NCBI GenBank assembly: GCA_946902875.1
Contig: OX336355.1
Coordinates: 7,771,347 to 7,835,346, forward strand
Reading direction: 5' to 3'
Length of the DNA stretch: 64,000 nucleotides
Origin: Nematopogon swammerdamellus
Taxonomy: Eukaryota > Arthropoda > Insecta > Lepidoptera > Adelidae
How positions within the stretch are numbered: position 1 is the stretch's first letter; each line of letters opens with the position of its first letter. This document shows positions 44,526 through 55,480 of the stretch, one piece after another. Under the pieces are notes generated by a model that saw nothing but the letters and a program-made list of their open reading frames with translations, was not told the origin of the DNA and ran no database searches. A program made the position numbers and the translations under genes.

Positions 44526-44612
44526 TTTTTTTTGCAATCCCATAGATATATAAGTGGCTGAGTCAGAAGGGCCAGTTTTCAATTTGAATGAGAATGGTGG
44601 TATAATTGGGTG
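44526..44612 (-). repeat. Partial duplicate of the other Gypsy flank
   Basis: TTGCAATCCCATA..AAGTGG, GGCTGAGTCAGAAGGGCC and TTTTCAATTTGAATGAGAAT resemble 39588-39640 joined to 39975-40010. The right flank thus looks like a shortened copy of the left flank. Confidence 0.6.
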
Positions 44613-44851
44613 GGCTTACAAAAATAAAATAGTATACATATTGTAATTTAGCGAGGTTTTTTTCACATTTCGGTTTTTACTAAGATACTTTCTTTTCCAA
44701 TTTCTGTTTTGTTATTTATTTTTTTTGTCCCCAACTTTAAACGATTTCATATACCAGTGTTTTTCGCAAATCAAACAAACGAGAAACGTCAATGACGTGT
44801 CTGTCTGTGTCAGTCAACTGTCAAACAATAATCAGTTCTGCCAGCCAGTCA

Positions 44852-45437
44852 CACTGTTGCCAACTTAGCTACTTTATAGCTAGATCTAGCAACTTTTGGA
44901 TGTACTCAGCTACAAAATAATCATTTTAGCTACAAAAAAAATCTAGCTACTTTTCTAGCTACTTTGGTAAAAATTAAAGATTTATAGCTTGCAACACTTC
45001 CCAACTGGGAATTTTGAACAGAAAGCATTGTCTATGGAATCGGGGGAAATCTCGTCACCTCTTCGCATTATTATTTTGATGGTTTCGTATTAGTTTCAGT
45101 CATCTATCACGCGTTTCGTATGGCGATGGGCGCACTCTTTACTCAAATGTAAACAGACATTTTAAATGTTTAAATTGAAATATTAATATTTAATTTAATT
45201 TGTGAGTAATTTTTTTTTTAATTTTTTTAATTTCTCTACTTACATATATAAGGTTTAATAAAATAAATCTATAGCCTGTATAATAAATAATATTTAATCT
45301 GTATGAGGAAATAAGTCGATTCGTAGAAAAACCATGACAAAGGACAGGTAATTTTTTTTTTTAATACATTTAGCTACTTCTAGCTACTTTCAGATTCTCA
45401 ACTAGCTACTTTTCTATTTCACCAGTTGGCAACAGTG
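44852..45437. mobile_element. hAT-type non-autonomous element upstream of GMPPB, 586 bp
   Basis: Terminal inverted repeats CACTGTTGCCAACT / AGTTGGCAACAGTG and a perfect 8-bp duplication GCCAGTCA (44844-44851, 45438-45445). TAGCTAC-type motifs are clustered near both ends, as subterminal transposase sites are in hAT elements. No transposase frame. It ends 197 bp before the GMPPB start codon. Confidence 0.93.
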
Positions 45438-45634
45438 GCCAGTCACAGCCAGTATTTTTCATAAAATTTGTAATCGTAAGCGGAAAGTGGAACATCTCTT
45501 GTGTTATCTTTCGTTTCCACTATCTGACCACATATATATCGGTAATCTGTGTATCTGACTAAGTGGCTAGGTGGGTGACACGATCGCAACGAGATAGTTC
45601 TTTGTGTCTGCAACGCTGACGGAAATTTCTAATA

Positions 45635-48600
45635 ATGTGTGGCTCTGGAGTGCTGGGGTCACTTCGGGCCCTGATTCTTGTGGGCGGATACGGCACCCGG
45701 CTTCGACCGCTCACGCTGAGCCGGCCCAAGCCGCTTGTGGAGTTCGCGAACAAACCTATCCTCATGCATCAGATAGAGGCGCTTGTGGAAGCAGGCGTCA
45801 CGCAGGTTCGTTTACGAGTTTGCGACTACCTACCTACCTTTCTGCTCTTGTATTTGTTTCCTACGAAGGGACTTTAACCCTTAGGCTTCCAAAAATTCCC
45901 CAAACGTTCTAAAAGTTCCGTGTTGACTTTCGAAAGGGCCATTGGTCCCCGAAGGTCGGCATCGAAAATATGGCTAATAGCGATTTCAATTAATTTGTCT
46001 TAGTAAAACGCGGTAGAATCGCCAATTTATGTTTAAAACTGTTAGCGATTTTCATCAAACACACTGCAGCAACACTTCGCCATCACTCAGAGGCCGATCG
46101 TCCATTCCGGAAGTCTACGGGTTAATAAACATTACCCTCAACTGGCGGTTCCAGAATGGACACCGGGCCCGATCCAGCAACTATAGTAGGCTTGAGTTTG
46201 ATCATTTAAGAACACCTAGGTCTAATTTTGTTTGGGTAAAAAACAGTCCTTCATACTTAAAATAAATTATTCTAGATGACTTGATGCAAAACCGAGATGC
46301 GCCACTGCCGCTCTACGCTGTTTCCACCTAATAAACTCAATAGAGCCGAACAGACGATGACCATTGGAGTAACCGTGTCCTACACTGGCGGCCGTGGACA
46401 GGAAAACAGAAGTGTGGGAAGACCACCCGCCAGGTGGGAAGACAACATTATAAAGTATGTCAGCGGAAAGCAGAAAATTTGAGAGTCCTATGTCCAGCAT
46501 TGGACGCTTAAACGCTGACTGACTGAAAACGCAATAGAGTGTATAAAATGAGAGCAAGAATTGACGTCCCCTCTACTGCCGATGGGCTCGGATATGTTCG
46601 GTGAAGCGATCGCAAGCTTAGTTCAATACATTCCTTATCCCAGAGTGTAGCCTGCAGTTTTTAAATCAACACTCGTTCTTATTTTACTCGTTTTTATTTG
46701 AATTACACCTGCACTTCAGAAATGTTGATAATCTCAAAAATCTCTCTGCACAATGTTTTTCATGAATTGCAGGTGATCTTAGCAGTATCGTACCGGGCTG
46801 AAGAGATGGAGAAGGAGCTGACAGAGCAAGTGTCCAAGCTCGGAGTCTCCCTGACGTTCTCCCACGAGACGGAGCCGCTGGGGACCGCGGGACCCCTCGC
46901 CCTCGCCAAGGAACTACTATCCAGCAGTCCAGAGCCGTTCTTCGTTCTCAACTCGGACGTCATTTGCGACTTTCCCTTTAAGGAGCTCGCTAAATACCAC
47001 AAGAGCCATGGAAAGGTGAGCACATTTTGTAAGGAGCTCTTGTTTCGATCACTTAACTGCTCACACCTCGCTCTCGCGACTTCTGACTACGTTAAATGTC
47101 GGAGGCCACTCGCAAATGTATAAAATCCTTCAATAATAACTCATTCACCTCAGAAATGTTGTATTCTTTCGAATTTATACTTGTTTGAAATCTTTTTCTT
47201 CAAACATACTGTAGAATAATGTTTACCTTTTCAGGAAGGCACAATAGTAGTGACCAAAGTGGAAGAGCCGTCGAAATATGGTGTCGTCTTATACAAAGAA
47301 AATGGGCAAATTGAGAGCTTTATTGAGAAACCACAAGAATTCATATCAAACAAAATAAATGCAGGTTTGTGCATCTGTAATTCTATGGCGCTTCGGCATT
47401 CTAACTTTTATCAGCCATCTAGAAGGATCTGAATAGACGGGAGCCTTACTACAGCATTTATTGCAGTTCAAGTTCTACAATTGCGTTTTCAGTGATGAAC
47501 ACACTGTTGCGTGTTATGAAGATCATTCTCTGTCAGTATGTAAATCTTGCTAATATGATTTAAGTGTCCTTTGTTTGTTTGTTAATTTACCCATTTATGC
47601 GTTTTACTAAATGTTAATTTAATTTTCAGGTATGTACATCCTGAACCCATCGGTGCTGGAACGGATCGAACTGCGACCGATGTCGATAGAGAAAGAAGTG
47701 TTTCCGTTCATGGCGCACGATGGGCAACTGCACGCCATGGAACTGCAAGGTTTCTGGATGGATGTCGGACAACCTAAGGACTTCCTTATTGGTATAATAA
47801 TTATTTTCTTATGTATTTTTTTTATGGACTCTGAAATGGTTTATTGTTTATTGTATAATTTCATCCATTGGTAGGTAACCTTCGCTTGGATATGTCGAAA
47901 ATTCCTCCATTTCTAAATTCAATGCGAAGAAGAACTGACAATTTATAACATCTGCAACTGGTGGACTTGCTTAATCTATAAGATATGTTAGGTTAGGTTA
48001 GGTTAGAATTTTTCACCACCTATCTTGTATTATAATTATTTCTCTTTCTTGCAATGCATTTCAAATGTTCTCCCTTTATACCATTAATTACTTATATTGC
48101 TTGAATCTGTCACAATCTTCCACATTGTACAGGTTATACTACTTAATTGTTTCCAACTGTAAAGATGTTTATTCTATAAGAAATAAATAAAACTAAGTGT
48201 GGCGTCAGCCGACTACATCTTGCTCAGTGCTTCCTTGCAGTCGTGTTTGCTGCTACTAAGTTGCACATTATTGATGCACTGTTTTGCCAGAACTAGCTTT
48301 AACTGCACAAATTATCACAAAGTTATCTGTTATCGTTTGACCTTTGACAATTCGTTTCATACATTCATTTTGTCATTCTTGCATCATTCATTTATTCTAT
48401 ACAGGGATGTTGCAGCAGTCACTGATTCCTGGATGTTCTGTGGCATGATAACATCGTTCACATTGTGACATAGCATCAATTGCTCTGCTTATCTTGATGT
48501 CGATTATAACAGGATATGTTAGGTGAATGTGTGTGTTGTTTTGTTTGGTATGCGATCAGTGACACACCCTTCTCTTCTTTAATCACTCACTATGGCTCAT

Positions 48601-50440
48601 CATTATTATCATTGTCATTTACATGCATTATCGCTAATTATTATTACGGATTTGCGTTTACCTTGAGTGGCGAAAATGTGTCTTCTCTTGCTTCAACCAT
48701 TTCATACTGATTAACAAAAATGGTTCTTGATTTGCTGTTCTCAATGTGTATTTGGTTATTCATGTCATACACCTAGGCCCTTACACCCTCACCCTGAGGA
48801 ATGTGCAAGTACTTCAGTTTAATGTTTTTTTTTTGTGTGGAATCTTTTATTGGCACACTTTAGTTAATTAATTAAGCTCGGAAAGGATTAATTTGAATTC
48901 ATGCATAGTAAAATGTTCTAACTCTCACATATTACTTACTTTCATATATAATTACAGGTATGTGCCTATATCTGACCAGCCTACGCCAGAAGAATCACGA
49001 ACTCCTCTACAATGGCCCGTGCGCGGTCGGGAACGTCATCGTGCATCCAACCGCCACGATAGGGCAAGGCTGCCGGATAGGGCCGAATGTCACTATCGGA
49101 CCAGATGTTGTCATAGAAGATGGTAACAGTATTCCTTCTTGCTTTGTATAGTAGTACTATTACTTTTTTTAAATTTTTTTTTATTGAAACTGACACGGTT
49201 GGCTACATCACCTACAGCATCTGTGATGTCAGCCCATAACACCGGGTGAACTTGGTGCCACGTCAGTGTTTACCTTCGGCCGTGCCGGCTACACTGAACT
49301 GGACTGAAAACATGAACTATTTACATAACCGTTTCAACCGACCTTCCATTCGGTGTGGTTATACCAACCCTGGCGGATTAAACCCTACTACCTAGTAAGG
49401 TAAGAATGGAAGGGACCTATAGTTTTACGTGGAATCCGAACCACGGTGAGCCTCCAACGGTGGAGCGATCACCCATCCAAGTACTGACCGCACCCAGGTA
49501 TGCTTATTATCACGACCGACAGTCGACCGATCGAACCACTTAGCTACCTTGGCTGATGTCAATAATAGCCTTTTGTGACCCTTGTTTTATTTGTGTGCAA
49601 TAAAGAATATTTTGATTTTATGTAATATTGTTCAGAGCGACAGAAATTAAATTAAAGTGTAAAGAAAAAAAAAATACATCTCTAGACAGATGTTCATGGC
49701 GGTAAAAGAATTAAAATAAGGGCAGGTTGTAAATCCCTAAAAAGAATTAAATGAAAACCAAAAGAGAAAACAATCTTGTGCATAATTATGTATGTATTGG
49801 CCTTGTGTCTATCAAAATGTTTGATGTAGTCGTAAGTACATAATATGTTGTTGTATTGTTGTTGTTGTTTTGGTTTGGGGTTGGCTCTAGGCCTGCAAAC
49901 TAATCCCGCTTGGTTGGGGACCTTCGTGCAAAACCCCGCAGTCTCCAGTTACCCCAGCCAGCCTATGTCTTCCATGAAAGCCACAAGTCGACCGGGGTGT
50001 CTGCAGGCCGCTTATCCCTTAGTCGCCTTTTACGACATGCACGGGGAGAGATGGAGTGGGACTATTCTTATTAAGTACCGACCCCACACAGTACATGTTG
50101 TTGTATTGGCTGAATAGTTAATTTTTATTTAAGTTGCATAAATTTATGTAAATGGCTGTTAAGTTTCTTATAAAATAAAATAATTGGTCTGTGTGCTGAT
50201 ACAGGTGCGTGCATAAAGCGCAGCACGATACTGCGCGGCGCGTGTGTGCGTCAACACGCGTGGCTCGAGGGCTGCATCGTCGGCTGGCGCTCGGTGGTGG
50301 GCCGCTGGGTGCGCATGGAGAACTGCACCGTGCTCGGCGAGGACGTCATCGTGAAGGACGAGCTCTATATCAACGGGGGGCAGGTGCTGCCGCATAAGTC
50401 GATAGCACTGTCCGTGCCGGAACCACAGATTATTATGTAG
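45635..50440 (+). CDS. GMPPB: Mannose-1-phosphate guanylyltransferase beta (GDP-mannose pyrophosphorylase)
   Basis: Makes GDP-mannose from mannose-1-phosphate and GTP in the cytosol, the donor for N-glycan, GPI-anchor and O-mannose pathways. Exons: 45635-45805, 46773-47015, 47235-47364, 47630-47791, 48958-49122, 50205-50440, together 1107 bases (368 residues plus TAG), with phases 0, 0, 1, 1, 1. The nucleotidyltransferase signature [13 protein letters not shown] follows an extra [12 protein letters not shown] start; [22 protein letters not shown] and [10 protein letters not shown] are conserved blocks. The C-terminal half has left-handed beta-helix hexapeptides ([27 protein letters not shown]) and the family ending PEPQIIM. 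The start ATG at 45635 is the first in frame after the hAT element. An AATAAA lies 28 bp past the stop. All key residues are intact. MSH6 follows in the same direction 5 kb downstream. Confidence 0.97.
45878..46121. mobile_element. piggyBac-like MITE, 244 bp
   Basis: Ends CCCTTAGGCTTCC and GGAAGTCTACGGG are inverted with two mismatches, and TTAA flanks both sides (45874-45877, 46122-46125), the target of piggyBac transposases. It lies in GMPPB intron 1, 70 bp after the exon 1 donor. Confidence 0.75.
46290..46530 (+). mobile_element. RTE-like LINE C-terminal remnant
   Basis: Pieces such as [32 protein letters not shown] and a terminal YVQHWTLKR frame match the copies at 8030 and 54590. A GACTGACTGA tail is present. 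It lies in GMPPB intron 1. Confidence 0.7.
46561..46640 (+). mobile_element. LINE 3' UTR tail
   Basis: CCTCTACTGCCGATGGGCTC, GGATATGTTCGGTGAAGC and GCAAGCTTAG match the tail at 59965-60020, there preceded by a LINE coding end. Confidence 0.6.
47792..48957. other. GMPPB intron 4
   Basis: AT-rich. Holds a short TTAGG tract (47988-48006) and a decayed SINE-like stretch near 48195-48240. Nothing else is supported. Confidence 0.4.
47988..48006 (+). repeat. Short (TTAGG)n tract
   Basis: Nearly four units of TTAGG, the usual insect telomere repeat, inside GMPPB intron 4. At 19 bp it may be chance. Confidence 0.6.
49172..49557 (-). mobile_element. Composite SINE (family B), near full length
   Basis: T run, then the family B 3' part, body (CCCTACTACCTAGTAAGG) and the 5S-like segment (in reverse, CACCCATCCAAGTACTGACC), ending with TAGCTACCTTGGCTGATG. 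The GTGTGGGG module is missing. It lies in GMPPB intron 5. Confidence 0.88.
49847..50097 (-). mobile_element. GTGTGGGG-headed SINE with (AAC)n tail
   Basis: Reverse copy of the element at 59194-59431: TTGTTGTTGTTTTGG (tail), TTGCAGGCC-type body in reverse, GTCGCCTTTTACGACATGC, and GACCCCACACAGTAC at the head. It lies in GMPPB intron 5, about 100 bp before exon 6. Confidence 0.85.
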
Positions 50441-50467
50441 CGAGGTACACCATCACCTCATGCCTAC

Positions 50468-50473
50468 AATAAA
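50468..50473 (+). promoter_or_regulatory. Polyadenylation signal of GMPPB
   Basis: AATAAA 28 bases after the stop codon, in a suitable place for a compact 3' UTR. Confidence 0.65.
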
Positions 50474-50683
50474 AGCATCGACAGATACACTATTATTCTG
50501 GCCAAGAACCTAATGGATTTAACTACCCATCCTTGTAGGTTGAAACACCTGATGGCCTAAACACCTAATGGTGTGTTACAATGGTCGCTCACAAAGTCAC
50601 AGTATGAAAGTCACACCGACTGCTCAACGTCTTGAGCAAGTGACGGATTGCAGAATGAAAAAAAGATGTCAAAGTGACATGGT

Positions 50684-50810
50684 ACGCATGGGTAGGAGGC
50701 TAACTATGCCCATGGACATTCAGTGATGCACGGGGATTGCGAATGCTGTGCGACCATGACTTTTCAAGGCGCTTTTAGAAGAACGCAGTTTCTGCTTGGG
50801 AGGAAATATT
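50684..50810 (-). mobile_element. CR1/Jockey-like LINE 3' remnant
   Basis: CCCATGGACATTCAGTGATG, CACGGGGATTGCGAATGC and following bases match 61425-61480, where the minus strand encodes a recognisable WNALP block. Confidence 0.6.
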
Positions 50811-51202
50811 TACAATCGCTCCAGCCGAGACACGATTCTGACACTACTCCGCTTATTCTTCATTATGATGATCTTCATTCATGCTCTTAGGTTGCAGGTA
50901 CTAAACTCAACTTTTTACTTAAAAATATTTCAGAAAAATAAAATATACCTACTTGTTTTACATATATTACAGTGTTCTACAATAATATGCAAACTGAATA
51001 GTAAGTAACACCCATGAGAATTTAAATTTCACTCTCCCCACAGCTACCAATCCCTTTTCCCGCTGTAAGGGGTTGGCTGACAAGACAATAAAAATCTTCA
51101 TCTCATATACATATTTTGTAATTCTGATATAATTAAATTAAGATTCTTATAATAAATATATGGCAATACATAATTCATGGGTTATTTTTTAAGTGGCTTT
51201 AA

Positions 51203-51517
51203 CCTGTTTACTCCGGCGTTATAATAAATGCGCCGCGGCCTCGGGCGTCGACCTTGACCTAAACTCAAATATTTGATAAAATAAAGAGGCTAGAGCAATA
51301 AACTCTTTTGCATCTTATAGCTAATGAAAATACCTACAAGTAAGGAAAAAAAGTGAGGGCTTACTTGTTTAGAAGTACCAGATATTTTAGTTAGATATAA
51401 TGTGCTACTAATGTGCGACCATCTTTCGAATACAGTTTTGGGCCCCGATCGGGGCCTCAGGGCGCCGCAGTTTGAAAACGAATTTGACCACGATCGGGGT
51501 TCTAAGGAGTAAACAGG
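51203..51517. mobile_element. piggyBac-like MITE, 315 bp
   Basis: Perfect 12-bp inverted ends CCTGTTTACTCC / GGAGTAAACAGG, flanked by TTAA on both sides (51199-51202, 51518-51521). Internal palindromic GGCCCCGATCGGGGCC at about 51442. Non-coding. Confidence 0.88.
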
Positions 51518-52730
51518 TTAAACAGACTAATAATAAATTGTTTTATATAATTTTCATTCCAATAATTTAAAACACAAGATATATTTGGAAATTTTTTATC
51601 TAATAATATATTTTCCTATGTTTAAAAGGTATCTATCTATTATAGTTATAATGATAAAATAGCTTTAAATGTATTTAAAATTTCGAATGATTGCTCGAAA
51701 CAAGAAATGTAAATGTGAAACTTTTTGTTGTATTTTGGGAATTATTATTTTACTTATGTTAAATTTGCTTAAAGTGTTTTATTGTTAGGTTATGTTTTAT
51801 TGTTAGGTTATAAACCTGATTTATTCTCTACAATCAGATCTTCGCCATAAATTAGATATACAATGTATTTTGACATTGTTAGAATTTCGTAGGACCATCG
51901 TAAACTATAGACAAATTTAAACTTTGTGCAGGTACAAGATTGTATGCGTAATATCAATGCTTTGCTATACACAGCTGAAGAACATTGTCAAACTTAACAC
52001 CCTTACATCAAGGTTCTGATAGAAATCTACTTTATTACATGATAGTTCAGTATTTAATTTGTTCCTAAAATATAAAAAAGTACCTGCGTGAATAAAGAAT
52101 TTATGTCGAAATTTAATTTTGGTACTTCGTGACAGATGTAATTTGTATTTTTATTTATTCCATAACACATCTTACTCCCTGACATAATATAGACAAAGCC
52201 AGATTTTCCCACAACTTACAACTTTTGCCAGGGTCAGTAAAATGTTTCAAGTATTACGTTTTAGATAGATTTTTCATAGTTTAACAAGATTGTAAGCTGC
52301 CTTTCACTTGCTTTCCATTTCTTGCGTTTAAAATTCCCGCTATTTAGGTTGCATAGCGCCATCTGACGGCTAACACGCCATGAGCCAACACCATAGAACA
52401 AGAACACTCAAGAGATGAAATGTGAAACCAGAAAATGGCAACCCATTGTCAAAATTTGAGAATGTGTGCATTGTTCATGTGTACGGATAACTAACGTACC
52501 TATCTATTATAAAAACGTTTTTGCGTTGAAAAACGTAAGCAGAAAGTAAACTGTGTCTATGATATAAAGAGAATATTTTTCTTACTGGCGAAAACACAAT
52601 AAAATGTCAAAGTTTGCACGATAGAAAAAATTATAAACTCAGTTCTCTGCCAACCGTCGCACCAGGCAGAGTGCTCATGAGGATGGGCCATACGCTTGGC
52701 CGTTGCTAGTTCCGTAACTTAGTGCGTAGT

Positions 52731-52791
52731 AACTTGTTCCGAGCTATGTTGCTCGACGTTTCGCGTCGAGCAACATAGCTCGGAACAAGTT
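52731..52791. repeat. Perfect hairpin, 28-bp arms and 5-nt loop
   Basis: Arms 52731-52758 and 52764-52791 (AACTTGTTCCGAGCTATG, TTGCTCGACG) around TTTCG. Intergenic, 2.7 kb upstream of the MSH6 ATG. No flanking duplication is seen. Confidence 0.93.
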
Positions 52792-54173
52792 TAGTAAAGC
52801 TGTTTTGTTATAAAAAAAAAAATTATAAACACCTGTAACATTTTTTTTCAATTTTAACCTAGTCTAATTTTAAAAATAGGTAATATATAATATAAAAGGT
52901 TTCAGTATAAAAATAATGCATGTATTTATTTACATTATTATTTCATACAAAATAATTATTTTGTACCACGAGTCGATGGAAGGATATTATGTTTTCTGCA
53001 TTCCTTTCAACTCCAAACACCCATTGTTTGACCTACGTCGACACAAATATAATCCAATATACCTACCTAATTTTAGTTATATTTTATTGATAGACATCAC
53101 ATTCTGCACTGGCGGCGTCTGACACCAAAAACTGGTGTCATAAATTTGTGTGTCCATAAGCGAAATATCACTAAACAATGACAAAAAGTCTCATAATTTT
53201 GTCATCATTCTGGCATGGCAAATTTGTTTTGCTATATTTATCTTGCTCTTTGTATGCAAAAGTCATACAAAGTCTGACAGATTGACAAATATTCATGAAA
53301 CAGAACGCAGCCACAGTGTTGCCATGTTAGGAGATTTTCTCCTAGATTCAGGAGAATTTCAGCGCTGTTAGGAGAAGTTTTTGCCTGTCAGGAGAGTAGG
53401 AGAAAATCTAGGAGAAAGAAAATCATTACAGGAGAAGATTTAGGAGTGAGAAACATATATTTACTAGTAAAAAAAATATATGTCGGTTTAAACGGTGACA
53501 ACACAATGAATGAACTGTATGTGAATCAACCAACCATCTTCTCAAGTCACACAATATACCATAGGATTTGTCTTTTGATAAGAGCAAGGTTCCCCCTTCT
53601 TGCTCTTTAGATAGGATAATGTGACACTCTGTGAGTATGCGTGCATTGATCGACCAACAAGCCGGCTACCGGGCGGGCCTAACCGAACGAACACTTTGTT
53701 ATCAATCAATGTTATTTACATGTATTCTTTGTAATAATTAGTAGTATTACTAAGCCTACGTCTACAGTCTGTCCGTCAGTCCGCACTACTTTAAGGGCTG
53801 TATCTTTTGTACCGTAATAGGTAGCTGGTTGTGATTTTCACAGATCATGTGTTATTTATTATTGGCGGACATCCTATCAAATAATAGGAAAAAAAAAATT
53901 ATTAAGGGCTTCCCCATACAAGAAACGTGTTTTTTTCTAAAAAAAATTGTTTGTTTGGTTTTGCTCTAACGTAAATACAGTAATACGTACAAGTGTCAAA
54001 CTTAGTGTGGTTAAAAACTAAAAAAAATCATTAGGGGCGGGTTTCCAAAACGTACACCTCGTAAAAAAAATTACAAAATACAGGAGCATAAAGGATCACA
54101 AAATACTGCTATTAGAAAAGACTTAGTCTGCGGAAATCAAAATTGGGGCCAAAAAGAAAATTTCACGAAATAT

Positions 54174-54425
54174 TTCATACAAAATAATTATTTTTTGTTT
54201 TTTTTTAAGGCACCAAAACATTGGTTTCGATTATAAATGTATGTAAAAACAAAGGAAGTGGTGTGGGTGAATGTTTTGGTGGTTTAAAAAAAAATAACCA
54301 GGGTTAATTCATAGAAGATACGTCGCTACGCGACGCATCTTCTATAAATTAACCCTAACCTAATGTTGAGGCGGCGCATGTCGTTTTTGCATAAATTCCT
54401 ATTGAAAATAAATGTTTTGGTGCAT
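54174..54425. repeat. Partial copy of the large inverted-repeat element
   Basis: Contains AAAACAAAGGAAGTGGTGTG, GATACGTCGC / GCGACGCATC imperfect palindrome and GAGGCGGCGCATGTCGTTTT. It corresponds to the centre of 17085-17962, without its outer ends. Confidence 0.8.
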
Positions 54426-54589
54426 TAAAAAAATAAATAAAAAAAATTTGAAGGAAGAAAGAAGTACGTATATCTCGGTTAAATACTGCTTGGTAGACAA
54501 GGTCTCCTTAAGGATGTCGAGGGAGGAATTCAACTTAGTAGGGCTGCCTCGGAAATTTAAAATTCGCCCCGAGGTCTAACCTGTATATA

Positions 54590-55045
54590 TTATGACCAGT
54601 GCGTCCTACCGTTTATGACGTACGGGTGTGAGCTCTGACTTTAGTTGTTTTCCAAAGTTGCCCAGCGGGCGATGGAACTAGCATGCTGGGCTGGCCTGGG
54701 AGTATAGCTAAGCGAAATGGTGCGTAGTGAATGACTAATGAATGAGGTAATCCGCCGATGCACCAAAGTAATTGATATTGGAAACAAGGTGGATAAGCTA
54801 AAATGGCAGTGGGCTGGGCACGTTAGCCGAAGGGATGACGACCGTTGGAGTAACCATGTACTACATTGGCGGCCGTGGACAGGAAAAGGGAGTGTGGAAG
54901 ACCACCCGCCAGGTGGGACGCCGACATGAAATATGTCGGCGGAAAGCAGTGGTCCCTACCGCTGAAGGCCGAGAGACTGGAGGAAAATTGAAGGCGTATG
55001 TCCAGCAGTAGACGTTTACACGCTGACTGACTGACTGACTGACAG
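54590..55045 (+). mobile_element. RTE-like LINE C-terminal remnant
   Basis: Best preserved copy in the window: RRCTKVIDIGNKVDKLKWQW, AGHVSRRDDDRWSNHVLHW, then a frame-shifted GRPPARW and YVQQ end, with a CTGACTGACTGA tail. It lacks the polymerase domain. Confidence 0.8.
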
Positions 55046-55319
55046 AGAACCCTCGGTGCGCGAGTTCGACTCGCACTTGACCGGTTTTCAGGGTGCAAAA
55101 GATACGGCTCTTTAAAGGTAAGACAGACAGACGGACGGACAGACGGCCTAGGCTTAGTAATATAGTCCCGTACGTCTAAGGAACACTAAAAATGTGGTGA
55201 AATTTTTATATTTTGAATAACAGGAGAATTTTTTAGGAGGACGAAAATTTTCTAGGAGATTTTTAGGAGAATTTCGAAGTCAATCTAGGAGAATTTCAAA
55301 ATTTGAGTTGGCAACACTG

Positions 55320-55480
55320 CGCAGCCACAATTTGACAGTTCGTTCTTCGTTATTCGCGCGTTTCCCGTCCCGGTGGGTTCGCGGATTTTTGCTAAAGAAA
55401 AGTGGTGCGGTTCGCGCATTTCAGCAAATTTAGCCGAAATTCACAACTCGAATAGTAGCAGGCTCTACCCGCAGCACAGA
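55320..55480 (+). promoter_or_regulatory. Proximal MSH6 promoter and 5' UTR
   Basis: The short unique stretch between the hAT element and the MSH6 ATG; it is moderately GC-rich (TTCGCGGAT, GGTTCGCGCATT) and has no TATA box. The start of transcription must lie here or within the hAT element. Confidence 0.5.

Larger units (their letters stand above)
50474..53313. other. Spacer between GMPPB and MSH6
   Basis: AT-rich. Contains a LINE remnant (50684-50810), a piggyBac-like MITE (51203-51517) and a perfect hairpin (52731-52791). Open frames at 52916 and 53150 show no recognisable product. Confidence 0.5.
53314..55319. mobile_element. hAT-type element with nested insertions upstream of MSH6, 2006 bp
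   Basis: Ends CAGTGTTGCCA and TTGGCAACACTG form the terminal inverted repeats; a perfect 8-bp duplication CGCAGCCA flanks it (53306-53313, 55320-55327). Both ends carry clusters of TAGGAGAA-type motifs (53328-53450, 55222-55300). The interior holds other repeats: the CGAGTCCGACTC family (53750-53950), a piece of the 17085 element (54174-54425) and an RTE-like LINE remnant (54590-55045). It ends 161 bp before the MSH6 ATG. Confidence 0.92.

Noticed and set aside
47988..48006. Telomere-type TTAGG repeat as evidence of a chromosome end or fusion
   Set aside because: Fewer than four units inside an intron; too short to support this.
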